The notes under the pieces are model-generated. The model saw only the letters and a program-made list of their open reading frames with translations. It did not search any database and was not told the DNA's origin. This document shows positions 1 to 12,589 of a stretch of DNA of 64,000 nt, piece by piece. The first letter of the stretch is position 1; each line of letters opens with the position of its first letter. This stretch comes from Molanna angustata (Eukaryota; Arthropoda; Insecta; Trichoptera; Molannidae). The stretch is taken from contig OY754972.1 in the NCBI GenBank assembly GCA_963576475.1, positions 16,916,506-16,980,505 of the forward strand, in the 5' to 3' direction. A program made the translations under genes and the position numbers.

Positions 1-210
1 AGTGTGATGAAAATTTTACAATGCTCCAAATGGAGCCGGTCCATATGGAACGACGCCGAATGGCACGATCGTGAATGGGCTGCTTAAGAGGATATATATG
101 CTTAAGAGGATGTATATGTATATGTATATGGATGTATATGTAAAAAAATATGTATAAAATTTTCTCTGATTATTTTTTTTTAATATTTTGTATCAGCGCA
201 TGAATACGTC
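1..210. other. Non-coding AT-rich sequence, probably GGH intron
   Basis: No coding exon recognised. It contains short TATATG/GGATGTATATG-type simple repeats around 90-150. Its position downstream of the GGH exon donor on the minus strand makes it intronic by inference. Confidence 0.4.
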
Positions 211-257
211 TCAGGTTTCACTTAAACACAAAATAGGTATGTAGTCGGAATTATTAC

Positions 258-3200
258 CTTCTTTGAAGTCTAAATTGAGAGCCTGCTTTTGAGACTTGCA
301 CCGTGCCAGGAGTTGTCGGGAATCAGCCGATAGATAAGTCAAGAGCTCAAATCCCAGACAGGTTCCCCACAGTGGAAAATAGTCTCCGGCGTCGTTCATA
401 GCTTGCGCCACCTTGTAAATATGCTCTCCGGCATCAGAATACCCTTCTGTTTGATTGAACGATGATGCGCCTCCAGGAAACAAGACCCTGAATAACAAAC
501 ATAAATTTTCTTCCAAGTGAGCAATTTTTGAAACCGTATTCGGAGACAAATACGAACATTAAGGAAGTCTTGGGCCTTCAGGACAACTAGAAGGTAAAAT
601 TGTAGATGGTACAATACTTGTTCATCATTTTTACAAAAAAACAGTGATACCCTGTTCCCGGAAAATGTATTTTTGTTAGTTAATAGGAATGATTTTTTTT
701 TGAACCATTGGAAACAACAGCAAAAGAGGTTGGATTGGAAATTGATGAAAGCAAGACGAAACTAATGAAACAATCCAGAAACTCAAGGAATAACCCTCTA
801 CGTAGCATTCAGTTTGGGGATCGAAACTTCGAGGTAGTTGATGAATTTTCCACCATAACCAAGGAAAATGAAGACCACATAGAAATAATAAGTAGGATCA
901 CAACTGGTAATAAAACATTCTTCTCTCTGCTCCCGGTGCTTAAATAAAAAAGTGTTCACAGAAAAACAAAAATCACCCTGTATAAGACTATAATAAGAAC
1001 AGTGGTGACATACGGGAGCGAAACGTGGACGATGACAGCAAGATCCACAGAGATGCTGGATACATTTGAAAGGAGAGTGCTACGGAAAATACTGGGACCT
1101 GTGAATGATGGAGAAGCTTGGAGAATAATGTATAATTATGAAATATACAGCATCTATAAGACTCCTAGGCTCTCTGTACATGAGCAGGCTGAGATGGGCT
1201 GGGCATGTACAGAGAATGCCGTCATCATGGGCACCCAAGAGGATCCTTGAGGGACATTCGGGTGGAAGAAGGAAGGTCGGCAGACCCAGGCTGCGATGTG
1301 AGGATGAGGTGAAAAAGGACGCAGAACAATTACTGCAAGTAGCAGACTGGAGGACAGCAGCAGTGGACAAGAGGAGTTGGAGGCGAGGATTGATGGAGGC
1401 CAAGGCTCGATATGGGCTGTAGAGCCATCGGAAGAAGAAAGAAGAAATAGGAATGATTATTTGAGAATAATGTTTATGGATACATTAAGGGGTATCGAAT
1501 GCAAGGCAATGATAGGCAATGAGCGTCAAGTTATTAGTAATATTTTTTTTCAATTTATTTGTCGATACCTAGTGTCTAGGTATTACACAATAGAGCACAA
1601 AAGTATTATTATAAATAAATACAATATTACCAACCCGTTTATTTTTCCCAAGGTTTCTTCGTAATACGAACGGTTCCTTCCAATCCTGAAAACAATACAT
1701 TAAAGAAATCAATCCTGAAAACAATACATTTTCAATATATCTTGAAAAAAAAATTACAAAGTTTGACTACCATAAGATACATAATAGTGGTGAGAAAAAT
1801 ATATCACTAAATTATGGTCTTGGTCTTGCACCAAGCTCAAGACTACCATGGTCATGGTCTTACATTTCCTCATACATAATACTTAGTAATTGTGTATATA
1901 AACGAGTGAGTTGTGGTCAACGCTAATCTCCTCACTTACTTTGTCAATTCACAAAGTACCTACCTATTCAAATTTTGTATGAAAATTTTTCAATATTTTC
2001 ATGAAATGAAAAGAAAGTGATATTACCAAATAAAAAAGGAAATCTTTATTTTCCTGGAGGAAAAGTCCGGTCCAACCGGCGAAATCAAAACCCTCACGAT
2101 TACCCATATCATGGATATAATAATTATTGTAATATGGAGTTCTATAATATCTTTAGATGTCATAGAACCCCATATGATTATTATTTTATTTTATTTATTT
2201 ATACTCGGGAAACAAACAGCTTAATACAATATAAGGGATTAACAATAAAATAATAACAACTATGCCAATAACATGTTTCCACAAGTATACAGATAAAATT
2301 ATATTATGTAAGAAGTAGGAAGTAAATATTATTGAGTTAGGAGGGAGTTGAGAGGGAATAGGGAGGGAAGAGGGGGAGTACAGAAGGAGAGGGATTAGTT
2401 TATATGAATAATTATTGTAAGAGAAGTTTTGATTTGATATTATTATATCCATGATATGGGTAATCACGAGGATTTTGATTACGCCGGTTGGACCGGACTT
2501 ACCCCCCAGAGCTTGTGGATTTGACAGTTCAAAAAAATGAGAATTGCAATTCAGATATCCTTCAAAATCTATTGGGTTCTAAGCGAGTATTACATGAACA
2601 AATTTGCAAAATTTGAAAAGAATCAAATTTATTTATTTATTTAATTTTGGCTTCTCGGGTTACTAACAGGTACTACTATGTCAAATATTAATTTAACAAG
2701 CACCCAATAAGAAGTTGCCACATTCTGGAGACATACGATATTAATCGTCTCACAGATCCAGACTGAAAACACAATTAAAAACCGTGTCTCCACCGGGAAT
2801 CGAACCCGGGACCTTTGGCTCAGCAGTCAGATATCTAACCAACTGAGCCACGAAGGCCGACAAATGAGTTCTTTAGTCAATAATCGATAAAGCAAAATAA
2901 ACACGCCGTACATAGCACACAGCACACAGTACACTACACAGATACATTGTGATGAAACTTTCAGAATAGAATCTCAGCATGAAACTAGTTGATAATCTGC
3001 AATAAAAAAATTGCGAATTCATAGTTCCCCACTATATTCCCTTGGGTTAGTGAGGAGTATATAAACAGTTTTGTTATTGATATCATATTCAAAACAGTAC
3101 ATAAAGCTATTTATATTTTATTTATTTATTTATAGGTATACGGTTACCAAATGGGAATAACTCTTGCTCCAGCGCCCTCTATAAATTTCACATACGAAGC

Positions 3201-3413
3201 AGCAATAAAACTTTTATACATTCCGGGATACATCTGTTCCAACGAAAAAGACATTTCTTGACTTAAAATGCCAATTATTGGTGAATTATTGTCAGTATGA
3301 GAGTCATTTCTATTCAATGCTGTTTGAACTGTAGAAACTACCAGAAATGAATTCACATACGCGAGAAATAGCAAATTAATACTCAATGTTTGTGAAAAAA
3401 TCATGATGAACAT
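258..3413 (-). CDS. GGH: Gamma-glutamyl hydrolase, N-terminal part (partial gene, two exons identified)
   Basis: Gamma-glutamyl hydrolase (class I glutamine amidotransferase-like, peptidase C26) removes glutamates from folyl- and antifolyl-polyglutamates in the lysosome or outside the cell. Exon 1 is 3148-3413, starting at the ATG at 3413: a hydrophobic signal-peptide-like stretch, then family residues NNSPIIGILSQE and SYVKFIEGAGARVIPIW, ending at a GT donor at 3147. A later exon is 258-487, with a TTATTCAG acceptor. It encodes VLFPGGASS, then GDYFPLWGTCLGFELLTYLS with the nucleophile Cys in WGTCLGFE, then SQKQAL, and ends at a GTAATA donor. About 15-20 residues between the two are missing, so a short exon must lie in 490-3147; I could not place it. 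The catalytic His and the C-terminus are beyond the left edge. Exons are intact. Family assignment is firm; intermediate structure is not. Confidence 0.86.
696..1422 (+). pseudogene. Non-LTR retrotransposon reverse transcriptase, C-terminal remnant
   Basis: The plus-strand translation shows the 3' end of a LINE-type ORF2: EVGLEIDESKTKLM (thumb region), then VVTYGSETWTM, FERRVLRKILGP, then RLRWAGHVQRMP and GRPRLRCEDEV, ending in ARYGL and a purine-rich AGAAGAAAG tail. The reading frame is broken by an in-frame TAA at 945 and a +1 shift near 1140-1200, so this is dead. Upstream polymerase and endonuclease parts are absent, as is usual for 5'-truncated LINE copies. It lies in the GGH intron, antisense to GGH. 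Confidence 0.85.
2054..2509. mobile_element. TIR element (MITE), 456 bp, family A
   Basis: Termini are inverted repeats of about 70 bp. The left begins CTGGAGGAAAAGTCCGGTCC; the right, read inward, begins CTGGGGGGTAAGTCCGGTCC. Both continue with a CGGCG...AATCAAAA...GATTACCCATATCATGGA pattern. The middle is a polypurine run (about 2336-2400). No transposase. A longer relative with the same ends is at 9921-10678. Confidence 0.8.
2630..2862 (-). repeat. tRNA-derived SINE, family 1 (full-length-like copy)
   Basis: On minus the head is tRNA-like: A box TGGCTCAGTTGG and B box GGGTTCGATTCCC. A conserved body follows (CAGTCTGGATCTGTGAGACG, TCTCCAGAATGTGGCAAC, TTATTGGGTGC), and the copy ends in AAATAAATAAATAAAT. 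Other copies in this window are at 58604-58830, 26645-26762, 43480-43560 and a split copy at 43775-43822/46372-46456. The tRNA-like head is part of the SINE, not a functional tRNA gene. Confidence 0.85.
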
Positions 3414-4194
3414 AGCAATAACGCGACACTGATTTTCACTAATCCGTTTGCACTTACATAGTATCAAATAAGTACTGTGCCGATCATGAAATACATTGTC
3501 CACAGTCAACAATAGATACTTACGAATCATATAAATTATGATACAAAGGTCATTCACATAATTGAATTATTCATTTTTACTCTCCACTATATGGAATAAC
3601 GGAGAGTCCTGATTTGGTTTTAATGTATATGTAATATATACATAACATATAGGCATTTTAAACAATAGTTTTCAAAGGAAAACCCAAAGATAATATTAAC
3701 TGTAGTAATCTTATCTAAGGTTTGATTCAAACGTAGATAATATTAGTTTCCTTGTTTCCTATAATTTTCCTACTATAACTAATCTTAAGTAATAAAGCAA
3801 TGATGGTGTTAGTGTCTCCTGAATAAATGAGCATCTAAAAATCTAATTTATGTCTAAATATATCTGACAAAGTGTCACACTAAAAAAATGTGATAAAAAT
3901 GTTGAATTATTCAATAAATATCAATAATTTTTTTTTTCATAAAAAAAATCAGTCAGATATGTCAAAAAAGTGTACCTACTTTTTGCACGCAAACATCTGC
4001 TCACGTAGAAGTTAGAAGAACGTATTTTATACGAATAAAATATATATTATTTTCCAAGTACTTACAACTTAACGTTTAGTGAAAAACATGGTGTTTTTTT
4101 GTATAATAATCATTTGTATTTAACCTATTTTTAATATAAAATATATATCAAGTACCAAAACCAGCAAATTGCTGATTTCCTCTCGGAAAATTAT

Positions 4195-4450
4195 CAAACA
4201 ATAACTATTTCCTGTAGTCTAATTCTCTTCTTTTTTGTAGACATTTGGGTCAGTTTTTATACAAACTATTTCATATAATTTAATTCTTTTTCTTTTAAGT
4301 AGACATTTGGGTCAGTTTTTATACAAACTATTTCATATCATTTAATTCTTTTTCTTTTAGGTAGACCTTTGGGTCAGTTTTTATACAAACTATTTCCCAT
4401 AGTCTTATTCTTCTTTTATGTAGACTTTTGGGTCAGTTTTAAGTCTAATA
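4195..4450. repeat. Tandem repeat, about 65-bp unit, 4 copies
   Basis: Four diverged units each carry GTAGACWTTTGGGTCAG, then TTTTTATACAAACTATTTC (shortened in the last unit) and a TTAATTCTTTT-like stretch. The following sequence to about 4870 keeps a looser 120-140-bp repetition of motifs such as AAACCATTTCCCATCATCC and CGAATGGG, and a further diverged piece is visible at 6195-6260. No coding potential. Confidence 0.7.
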
Positions 4451-4870
4451 TTCTAACTGTGCAGAAATATCATGAACTATATTATGCACACTTGATGATA
4501 AAATATAAAAACGAATGGGATGTGACCAACACTAGACTCTTTTCAATACTTTTGTTTGATAAACTTTAAACCATTTCCCATCATCCAATATTGCTACATT
4601 TACAATACACATTATTTTTTGTTTTCGATGACAAAATACAAAAATGGGGTTGTAGCCAATACTTAACTTTTTACAACGCTGATAATCAGTCATATTAAAA
4701 ACCATTTCCCCTAGTCCAAGCATATATGTATTTTATATACTTTATTCACACTTGATGGTAGGTAATAAAAAAAACGAATGGGTTGTTGCTAACACTTGAA
4801 CATTTTACATAGCTTAAATTCAATCAAATTTCAAACCACTTTTCATAGTCCGATTTTGCAGAAATTCTGT

Positions 4871-5726
4871 TTACACTATATACAAAAGAATGAGCTGGTG
4901 ACACCAACGCGAAGTGCGGTCCGGAGACTTAGAGGGTCTTAGAGGGTCCGGAGACTTAGAGTCTTAGAGGGTTGTGCCGCCAGTCATTTCCTCGAACAAT
5001 TGTTGATGTTGGACCGGATAAGAAACAAACGAGCCACTCACCCTGAGGACGTGGTAGTCTCGCCTAGACCGTCCGTCGATGGGGATACTCGACAAGCCAC
5101 CTGGCGTAGTCCTAGTTCTTTCACGGATTGGTGACGTCCTCGGTCGCCTGGGATGGTCCGTCACAGCCCGTTATGCATGCAACACAATTGTAAAGTTATT
5201 TGATAAGGCGAGGCAGAAGAATTTATTTATAATCGAATATTTTTATTATTGCATATGCGCAAACATTGAATTTTTTTCCCTGTCGGGAGTCAAAGATATT
5301 TTTGAACAGATTTTAATTATCTCAATAGAGACGAAGTTGGAATATTTACTGTAGGAGAACCGAAAAATCAAGGCACCTACAGGGCTTACGACCTGTCATC
5401 GGCTGGTTTACGTGATCACTTTATGCGTTTGCGCAACGTTCACCAATTATGCCTTTTTAATGAGATCCTATCAATTCAATTTTTGAAAGTTCTATATATT
5501 GCAATACTGAAATTCTTTTCGCTTGAAAATAAGGATTTTTACTACAGCCATCTATGTGTGAAATTATGAACAACATTCTTATTATTTTTTTTTATTTTTG
5601 TTGTAACGCCATCTATTGAGAGAAAAAAAATCGGCGGCTGGGACCGGACTTGTCTACTTGACAAAAAAAAATTAAAAATCGAATGCTGGTGGCAGAGACC
5701 AGACTTTTTTTGTTCAAAAAAATTAT
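4871..5726. other. Intergenic sequence without recognisable gene
   Basis: A moderately GC-rich patch (about 4890-5170) contains short direct repeats of GACTTAGAGGGTC. Nothing recognisable is encoded. The rest is AT-rich and may include decayed repeat ends, for example GGGACCGGACTTG near 5640, which resembles the family A TIR. Confidence 0.4.
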
Positions 5727-6084
5727 TGTCACTTGGTTAACCCATAGATTTTTATTATAATATACCTAGATGTAGTACTCTGTGCAAAAAGTGAGTCATG
5801 GAATATCGCGAGTTTGACGTTTTGGTTGGCAACATATTTCAGTTTTCCTTGCATTTCAACACATCCTAGATAAATGTTCTCGAAATTATTAATAATTAAA
5901 ATGTTTTTTATACAAATAAATCCGAAAACAATTCACATTAGTGGTTATTTTTTATCGAAAAACGATGTGGTCTGGAACCAAAAAGTCAAAAATCCCCCCT
6001 GAAAAATGACTCACATTAGATTCATACAAAATTTGCTAACTACGACATGTATTATATGAAAACCTATGGGTTAACCAAGTGACA
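5727..6084. mobile_element. TIR element (MITE), 358 bp, family B
   Basis: The ends are about 35-bp inverted repeats: left TGTCACTTGGTTAACCCATA, then GATTTTTAT; the right is the reverse complement with few mismatches. No ORF. A second copy, inverted relative to this one and lacking the outermost bases, lies at 32530-32863 and matches almost throughout. Confidence 0.85.
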
Positions 6085-6725
6085 CTTTCAAAACACCCAC
6101 CCATAAAATAAGGGCGTAGGTTTTCTCTCGCTCAGTTATATGACAACTGACAGGCCGGCATTACTTATTGTGTTCTGTGGCCGGAATCACTGGCCAACCC
6201 TGAATTATTTACAATGCTTAATATCAAACAAATTTTAAATCACTTCCCATCTTATTGAAATTGTGTGAGTCAATATTATAAAATCGACTGCTTATTCTTT
6301 CACAAATTTAAATTCTTGGCCAACGGCGGGACATTAAAGCTAGTAAAAAATAAATTGAAAACTGCCTCCTTTTTGTATTTTATTTCATACTTTTACAAGG
6401 AATTTGATGTTTTTACCTAACAATGATTTCCTGCCTGATTTCGGGTCGGCTCAATTTTGCCAATTTGTGTCTATTTGCTTCGTTGGTATTTTATAATATA
6501 TTATGCAAATCGTCCCGCTTCTCGGCTAAATGGTTCAAGATATTTGGCGACAACTTTACGTTTTATTCATGTCAGTGGGACCAACAGACAAAATAAAAGT
6601 ATTGGCTGGAAAAATATAAACAAATCACCATACATAAAGTCGATAAAACAGTTTACTATCCCTAAAAACTCGTTGCTTGTCGAGTCGAAAATACGACAGA
6701 TGGACTGCCACAAAAAATAGTAAAA

Positions 6726-9700
6726 ATGCCGCTGCAAATGCCGAATGTGTTATTACAGGTAATATTTATTTATTTATTGTGTTTCTAATATTTGAAAATA
6801 GTGGTAATTGTTATTTTTAATATATTGGCCAAGACTGTTTTTCGTTGGTTGTTGCACTTTTAGTGGATTTTCGAAAAAAATTAACCTGTCATTTTAGGTT
6901 GGGTGTCCTCAATGACAGCTTTTATTTGACAAATTCAACTGAGAAAAATCCCAAGATTATTTTTCTTTTAAGTAAATACTAAATACTCATCGTATTTCTA
7001 TTAAAATATTTTACGTGCTTTCTAGAAATTTTCAGTGTTAACAAACTAAATACTTGTTCATTAATTGTTTTCTTGCATTTTTAGAATGCTGTCGAGCCTA
7101 TGCAGGTGGATGCACCGCCTGAAGATAACGAAAATAATGAAGCCGAGTGTTATATTGTGGAAAACCCCTCCTTAGATCTGGAGGTATATGCAGCCTCATA
7201 CACTGGTTTAGCTAAGTTGTACAGGTTAATTTACATAGCTGACCATTGTCCAACCCTTAGACTGGAAGCTCTCAAAATGGCAATAACGTATGTTATGACA
7301 ACATACAATGTCAGCTTGTATCAACAATTACACAAAAAGTTATCAGAAATGATGGTTGGACCCAGTCTACCAGATATAGCTGCACAATCTACATCACAAG
7401 ATGTTCCGGCTTTAGACAATTTATGGATCGAATCTAAAACTAAAAAAGCCGCTCTTAAACTAGAAAAACTGGATACAGATCTTAAAAATTACAAAGCCAA
7501 TTCCATCAAAGAGAGTATTAGGAGAGGCCACGATGATCTCGGAGATCATTATTTGGACTGTGGGGATTTGTCTAATGCCCTTAAATGTTACTCTAGAGCT
7601 AGAGATTACTGTACTAGTGGAAAACATGTAGTCAACATGTGTCTTAATGTCATCAAAGTGTCTGTGTACTTACAAAACTGGTCGCACGTCCTCAGTTATG
7701 TATCCAAAGCTGAAGGGACTCCCGATTTCACCGAAGTACACGGTAAGGATTCTAATCAAACAATTCTCACAAGGTTAAAATGTGCCGCCGGATTGGCTGA
7801 ACTCGCAACTAAGAAATATAAATCGGCTGCTAAACATTTTCTCTCGGCTAGCCTTGACCATACTGACTTTCCTGAATTGTTAAGTGGAAGCAATGTTGCA
7901 CTCTATGGCGGCCTCTGTGCGTTGGCTACATTCGATCGAGCAGAGCTCCAAAAACAAGTTATCTTCAGCAGTTCCTTCAAACTATTCCTCGAGCTCGAAC
8001 CTCAACTGAGAGATATCATTTTCAAATTTTACGAATCAAAATATGCTTCGTGCTTACGACTACTAGATGATATTAGAGATAACTTGTTGTTAGATATGTA
8101 TTTAGCGCCACATTTACCTGCGTTATACACAATGATTCGCAACAGAGCACTGATACAATATTTTAGTCCTTACCTATCTGCCGATATGAGAAAAATGGCA
8201 GCGGCTTTTAATAGGACAGTAAGTGCATTGGAAGATGAGCTGATGCAGTTGATTTTAGAAGGGCAGATACAAGCTAGAATAGATTCCCATAATAAAATTT
8301 TATACGCTAAAGATGTTGACCAACGCAGCACAACATTTGAAAGAAGTCTCGCCGTTGGTAAGGAATATCAAAGAAAAACATCAATGCTAATATTGAGAGC
8401 AGCGATGCTTAAAAACCAAATACATGTCAAGGTAATATTTTCATAATTTATATTCTTATTTTAAGATGAGTAGTGGCAGAGAGGTTAGCGCACTGGGTAA
8501 TGCAGTAATCTAATGGTCGCGAATTCGAATCCTGCCATGACCGATTTCATTCACCTAAATCACGAGCATTTATGCATGGATTAGGGAATGAATGAGGATG
8601 TATGTGTACTTGTTTTAAGGACATTAATTCTGTTTTTTTTTTAATTTCTTACCGGTTCATACACGAATAATTAAAAATAACTTATTTCAAAAAAAAAATT
8701 CTAACTTCAATCTTTGACAGATAGTTTGAAGCATCCATTGATTTTACTTGTCCTTTTGCATATTGCTCGAGAATCAAGCAATATGCAATTTATATGTACT
8801 ACTTACCTGATGAGGCCCTTGGAACAAAATTGGTATTTAAGTTAAATGTCACTTTTTTGCATTATGTCATATTTAGTATATGTAGAAAAATTTTACTAGA
8901 AATACTAAAACATCATATTACTTACATGATAAATTAGCTTATTTGTGACCCTATACTCTGTTACTACAAGTTTACTTTATTTCCATTTTGAAATGATACA
9001 AAATTATTAGAAATGTGGAAAGGTTGTTTGGAAACACATATTCCTCAAATAATAAGCCATCTATTTCCATTCAAAAGAGGTTTATGCCATGACTACTGGG
9101 CACGTAATTTTTGGGCACTTAATAACATTGCAGATAAAGGTGCTTCCGTTGTATGTAAGTTATTTTTTATTACAACAAATTCATGAAATATTTTATGTTT
9201 TGTTGTTACGGCAACTACAGTGTGTTTTGAGTCATAAAGGAGCCCCTTAATCCCGCATACATGGTCGCAAGCCCATGTGGCTCGCCTGTTCTGGCTGGTA
9301 CTCTGGTCACCTGTGCTCGTGGGCCTGGATCCATGAATCCGGTGAAACCACGATTGCCTTTTTCTTTTATATCTTAAATATTATTATGAAAATCTAAAAT
9401 GTATGGTCTTTTTAGGTTTTATATATTTTTTAAGCAGCTGTGAGGCACTGGCTTAGAATAGTGCTTCCACTATTTTCTATTACTGTTTTCGAGTGTCCCG
9501 TAAGAGCCGGGTAATCGAAAATACAACAGGCAACAATGACATCTGATATAGTTCAGCAATGAGGTTCACCACCCATTCTGAATGAAGTGCCTTTTTAGGT
9601 GAGACAAGACTGGTGTGTGGGTATACACATATGTGTTGTGCTCCCTTTTATAAGGCAATGCACACCCGCACACCTTTCGCTGGTTAACCCACATTGTGGG

Positions 9701-11852
9701 ATATGCCGTGATGGTATGAATGAATGGAAAGGTTGTGATTTATTTCACATGTCTGATGAAATATGCCAGCATGAAATTATCATGATTTTACATAATGTGT
9801 TTAAGATTTTTGTGATGCAAAATCAGATGTCACAAATCTATAATATTTCGTATTTTATTAAGGATAGACACAGTATGAATGCCCAAATATTTCTCTACAC
9901 TACAATATGCAGTGTGAAATCAGGGGGGCAAGTCTGGTTCGACCGGCGAAATCAAAACCCCAGTGATTACCCATATCATGGATATAATTATAGTATGGAG
10001 TTCTATGGCCCGGTATTACAGTCGGCCCTCAACACATTGAGTTTGTTAAACTCAAGATTAATGTTATGGGGAGATTAAATCCATTTCCGTATTACAGTGC
10101 AATATGACATGTCAGTTACTAAATCTTCAATTATAGACATATTTTACTTTTTCTGTGGTTATTATCTGTCAAATTTTAAATAACCTCAAATAATACGAAC
10201 TACAAAACGGGACGCTACGACTTGAAATACTATTGTTTTACTATCCAACATGAAAAATTTAATTTTTTTCACCAAAATAATGCTTTTAAATGCCCATGTT
10301 CGTTTCAATATGGCTGTCAGTTTGTTTTGTTGTGTGGCGCCACCGTCGATACAACTAACACCTCTAGTGATAGAACACTGAAACAACACGTGTTGCCAAG
10401 CAAATAATAGTTGACTCACCGTTAAGTACTTAATCCGCCAGAAACGTTGAGTTAAATATTTGTCGTTTTTGTGACGTATTTGAGGGAAGATTAGGCCTTA
10501 ACGGAAACTGTAATACACTATATTTTTGTAAAACTTGAGTTTAGCTCTTAAACTGAGACTGTAATACCGGCCCTATGACATCTAAAGATATTGTAGAACT
10601 CCATATAATAACTATATCCATGATATGGGTAATCACGGAAGTTTTGATTTCGCCGATTGAACCAGACTTGCCCCCCAGATGAAAATGCTCCAGCCTGTCA
10701 TTATAATGTACAGTCAAAAACCAATATTCGTGTTAAGCTTTCTTTGGGCTAATTTTATTGTTTTGATATATAAATCGCAATTTGGAAACCAGATAGTTGA
10801 TGCATATTTTAGTTTACTTCGTATTAAATATTCATAATATAGTGTTATAGTAATTTTAGAGCTATCAACAAAAATTGATATCCTTATGACATTTTGTATA
10901 AACTTTTTCTTATATTATCTACTTATATTCATATGAAATTTGAATGTATCAAATATGACGCCTGAATGGTTAACTGATTCTACTCTTTTTAGATTTACTT
11001 CATTAATGTTGTAGTTCTCTATTATTATATTTCGGTTATTGATGAATGTGATAAGCATATATTTAGTGACATTAATATAAAGGTTGTTATTTTTGCACCA
11101 ATTTTGTAAAGAATTTAAATCTTTTTGAAGCAGGAAAGAATCCTTTGTGCATATAATAGCACTGTAGACTTAAGAAGATGATCCGTGAATATTTTGTATT
11201 GGGACCATTTGATTTTTGTTATTGTCATTGATAAAAATAAGAAATAATAAGGGTAGAAGGTGAGATCCCTGAGGAATTCCAGATGTAATAATAAATGGAT
11301 TTGAGGAGAATCCTCCGAAGACAACTTTTTGACATTTTCCAGTTATATATTATGATTTAAACCATTATACCACTATTGAGTCAATTATACCGAAGTTTTA
11401 AAGAGTAGAGGTTGGTTTAATATGTCAAAGGTTCTTCCAAAATCTGTATAAAAAGCATCAACTTGATTCACTGGTCCATGTTATTTAGAATATATTGAGA
11501 GAATAACAATAAATTTGTATTTTTGGAACGACGTGGAAAGAATCCATGTTGTTCAGGTATGATTAATTAGTGAAGTCGTAGACAATTGATTTGAAAATTT
11601 TATATCATGAAGTCTAGTTTACAAATAGGTCTATAATTTGAAACATCTTATTTACATCCTTTTTTTCATATTGTTTGTACTAAGTCTTCATAAGGTATAT
11701 GGCACAATGTTTTATAAGACAATTCTTTGTGTTTTGAGTACCAAACTATTTAATTATGATTGTGAATTATTTTTCAGAACATGAGTCGTGAAAGTGGACC
11801 TCAAGGTGGCGAAGCACCAGGATCTAGTACTATATTACCTCTACCAAATTAG
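6726..11852 (+). CDS. CSN1: COP9 signalosome complex subunit 1 (complete, 3 coding exons)
   Basis: Subunit of the eight-protein COP9 signalosome, which removes NEDD8 from cullins and so controls cullin-RING ubiquitin ligases. Exons: 6726-6758 ([11 protein letters not shown]), 7085-8431, 11778-11852, all with GT-AG junctions, giving 484 residues, slightly short for a family of about 490-530. The start is chosen because MPLQ...NAVEPMQVD reproduces the family N-terminus. Exon 2 carries the conserved [18 protein letters not shown] and [16 protein letters not shown], helical repeats around [20 protein letters not shown], and the C-terminal PCI domain (roughly residues 260-410). The last exon encodes a Gly/Ser/Pro-rich tail [15 protein letters not shown]. 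Intron 2 (8432-11777) holds a SINE-like copy, a MITE and a dead LINE. The gene is divergent from GGH, with 3.3 kb between start codons. Confidence 0.95.
8463..8600 (+). repeat. tRNA-like SINE, family 2
   Basis: The head GTGGCAGAGAGGTTAGCGC resembles an A box and GCGAATTCGAATCCTGCC a B box. It is followed by a non-tRNA body with CACGAGCATTTATGCATGG. It lies 30 bp into CSN1 intron 2. A related B-box fragment in the opposite orientation is near 52548-52612. It does not fold into an acceptable tRNA gene as far as I can see. Confidence 0.6.
9160..9740. repeat. Possible unclassified dispersed repeat in CSN1 intron 2
   Basis: This stretch is clearly richer in GC than the surrounding intron (for example GGCTCGCCTGTTCTGGCTGG and GTGTCCCGTAAGAGCCGGG) and has no maintained reading frame with recognisable domains. 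Composition and its setting beside a MITE suggest old transposon sequence. I cannot name the family. Confidence 0.3.
9921..10678. mobile_element. TIR element, 758 bp, family A (long form)
   Basis: Inverted termini begin CAGGGGGGCAAGTCTGGTTC at left and, read inward, CTGGGGGGCAAGTCTGGTTC at right. The inverted similarity continues over more than 120 bp (CATATCATGGATATA, GGAGTTCTAT, then CCGGTATTACAGT). The end sequences match those of 2054-2509, so the two are members of one family. No transposase is present; presumably mobilised in trans. Confidence 0.8.
10930..11640 (-). pseudogene. Decayed CR1/jockey-like reverse transcriptase
   Basis: On the minus strand the translation shows, in order and with stops between them, [20 protein letters not shown], then [20 protein letters not shown] followed by [10 protein letters not shown], then [19 protein letters not shown]. 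These are RT blocks around the palm domain. The frame is interrupted repeatedly and the catalytic YxDD block is not readable. It is a dead LINE fragment, antisense to CSN1 in its second intron. Confidence 0.75.
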
Positions 11853-12589
11853 CACTCGTGGTTTGGGCCCTAATATACCTCTTTAATCCATGGTTCATGT
11901 GAAGAAAGACTGCAATCCTACTCATTGTGTATTTTCACTGATGCGGGATTATGCTACGTCATAAGTACATGCATTTACTTTTTGTATCATTTGGGGAAAT
12001 TGGCGGCATTGTCTGTACATGTGATCATACTATTAAATAATATGGAATCTTCTTTTCCTTTTAATTGCATAAACTGAATTATGTCATAGCATTTGGTAAA
12101 TGTTTCATTCACAAATGAAAATACTATATTTTTAAATGTTAAAATATTATTTTTACTGTACAGTTAAACAATTTTCAAATTTTTGACATAATGTTGTAAA
12201 AAACCTCCCATGTTTGTATTTTTCAATGATTATAATCTTAATTCGCTTTGAATTGTAAGTATCAAGTTTTGTAAGTATTCAAATTTATCTTTTCTCACAT
12301 ATATTACATAAAAAGTGATCTATCAATATTGCTTCAGTTTTCTTTAAGCATTGATTTTGAATTGTTAAAAAATTATTTGTAATTCTTCGAGGTCTAGAGA
12401 CAAACTGCTATATTTTTTAGTTTCATTTATCATCTCCAAAGCTAAAAGTCAATGTTTTTTTTTTTTAGTTTTAAATCTGTTATAATTTCAACAAAAAATG
12501 TACAATGTTTCTGCATATATGAGTTTTATTTTAAAATATCTGAGTTTTATTATAAAATTTATTTCATAAAAACATTTCTATTTGGCTAC

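Noticed and set aside
2781..2862. A tRNA gene (anticodon arm visible in the minus strand)
   Set aside because: The tRNA-like part is fused to a conserved 3' body shared with 58604-58830, so it is the head of a SINE.
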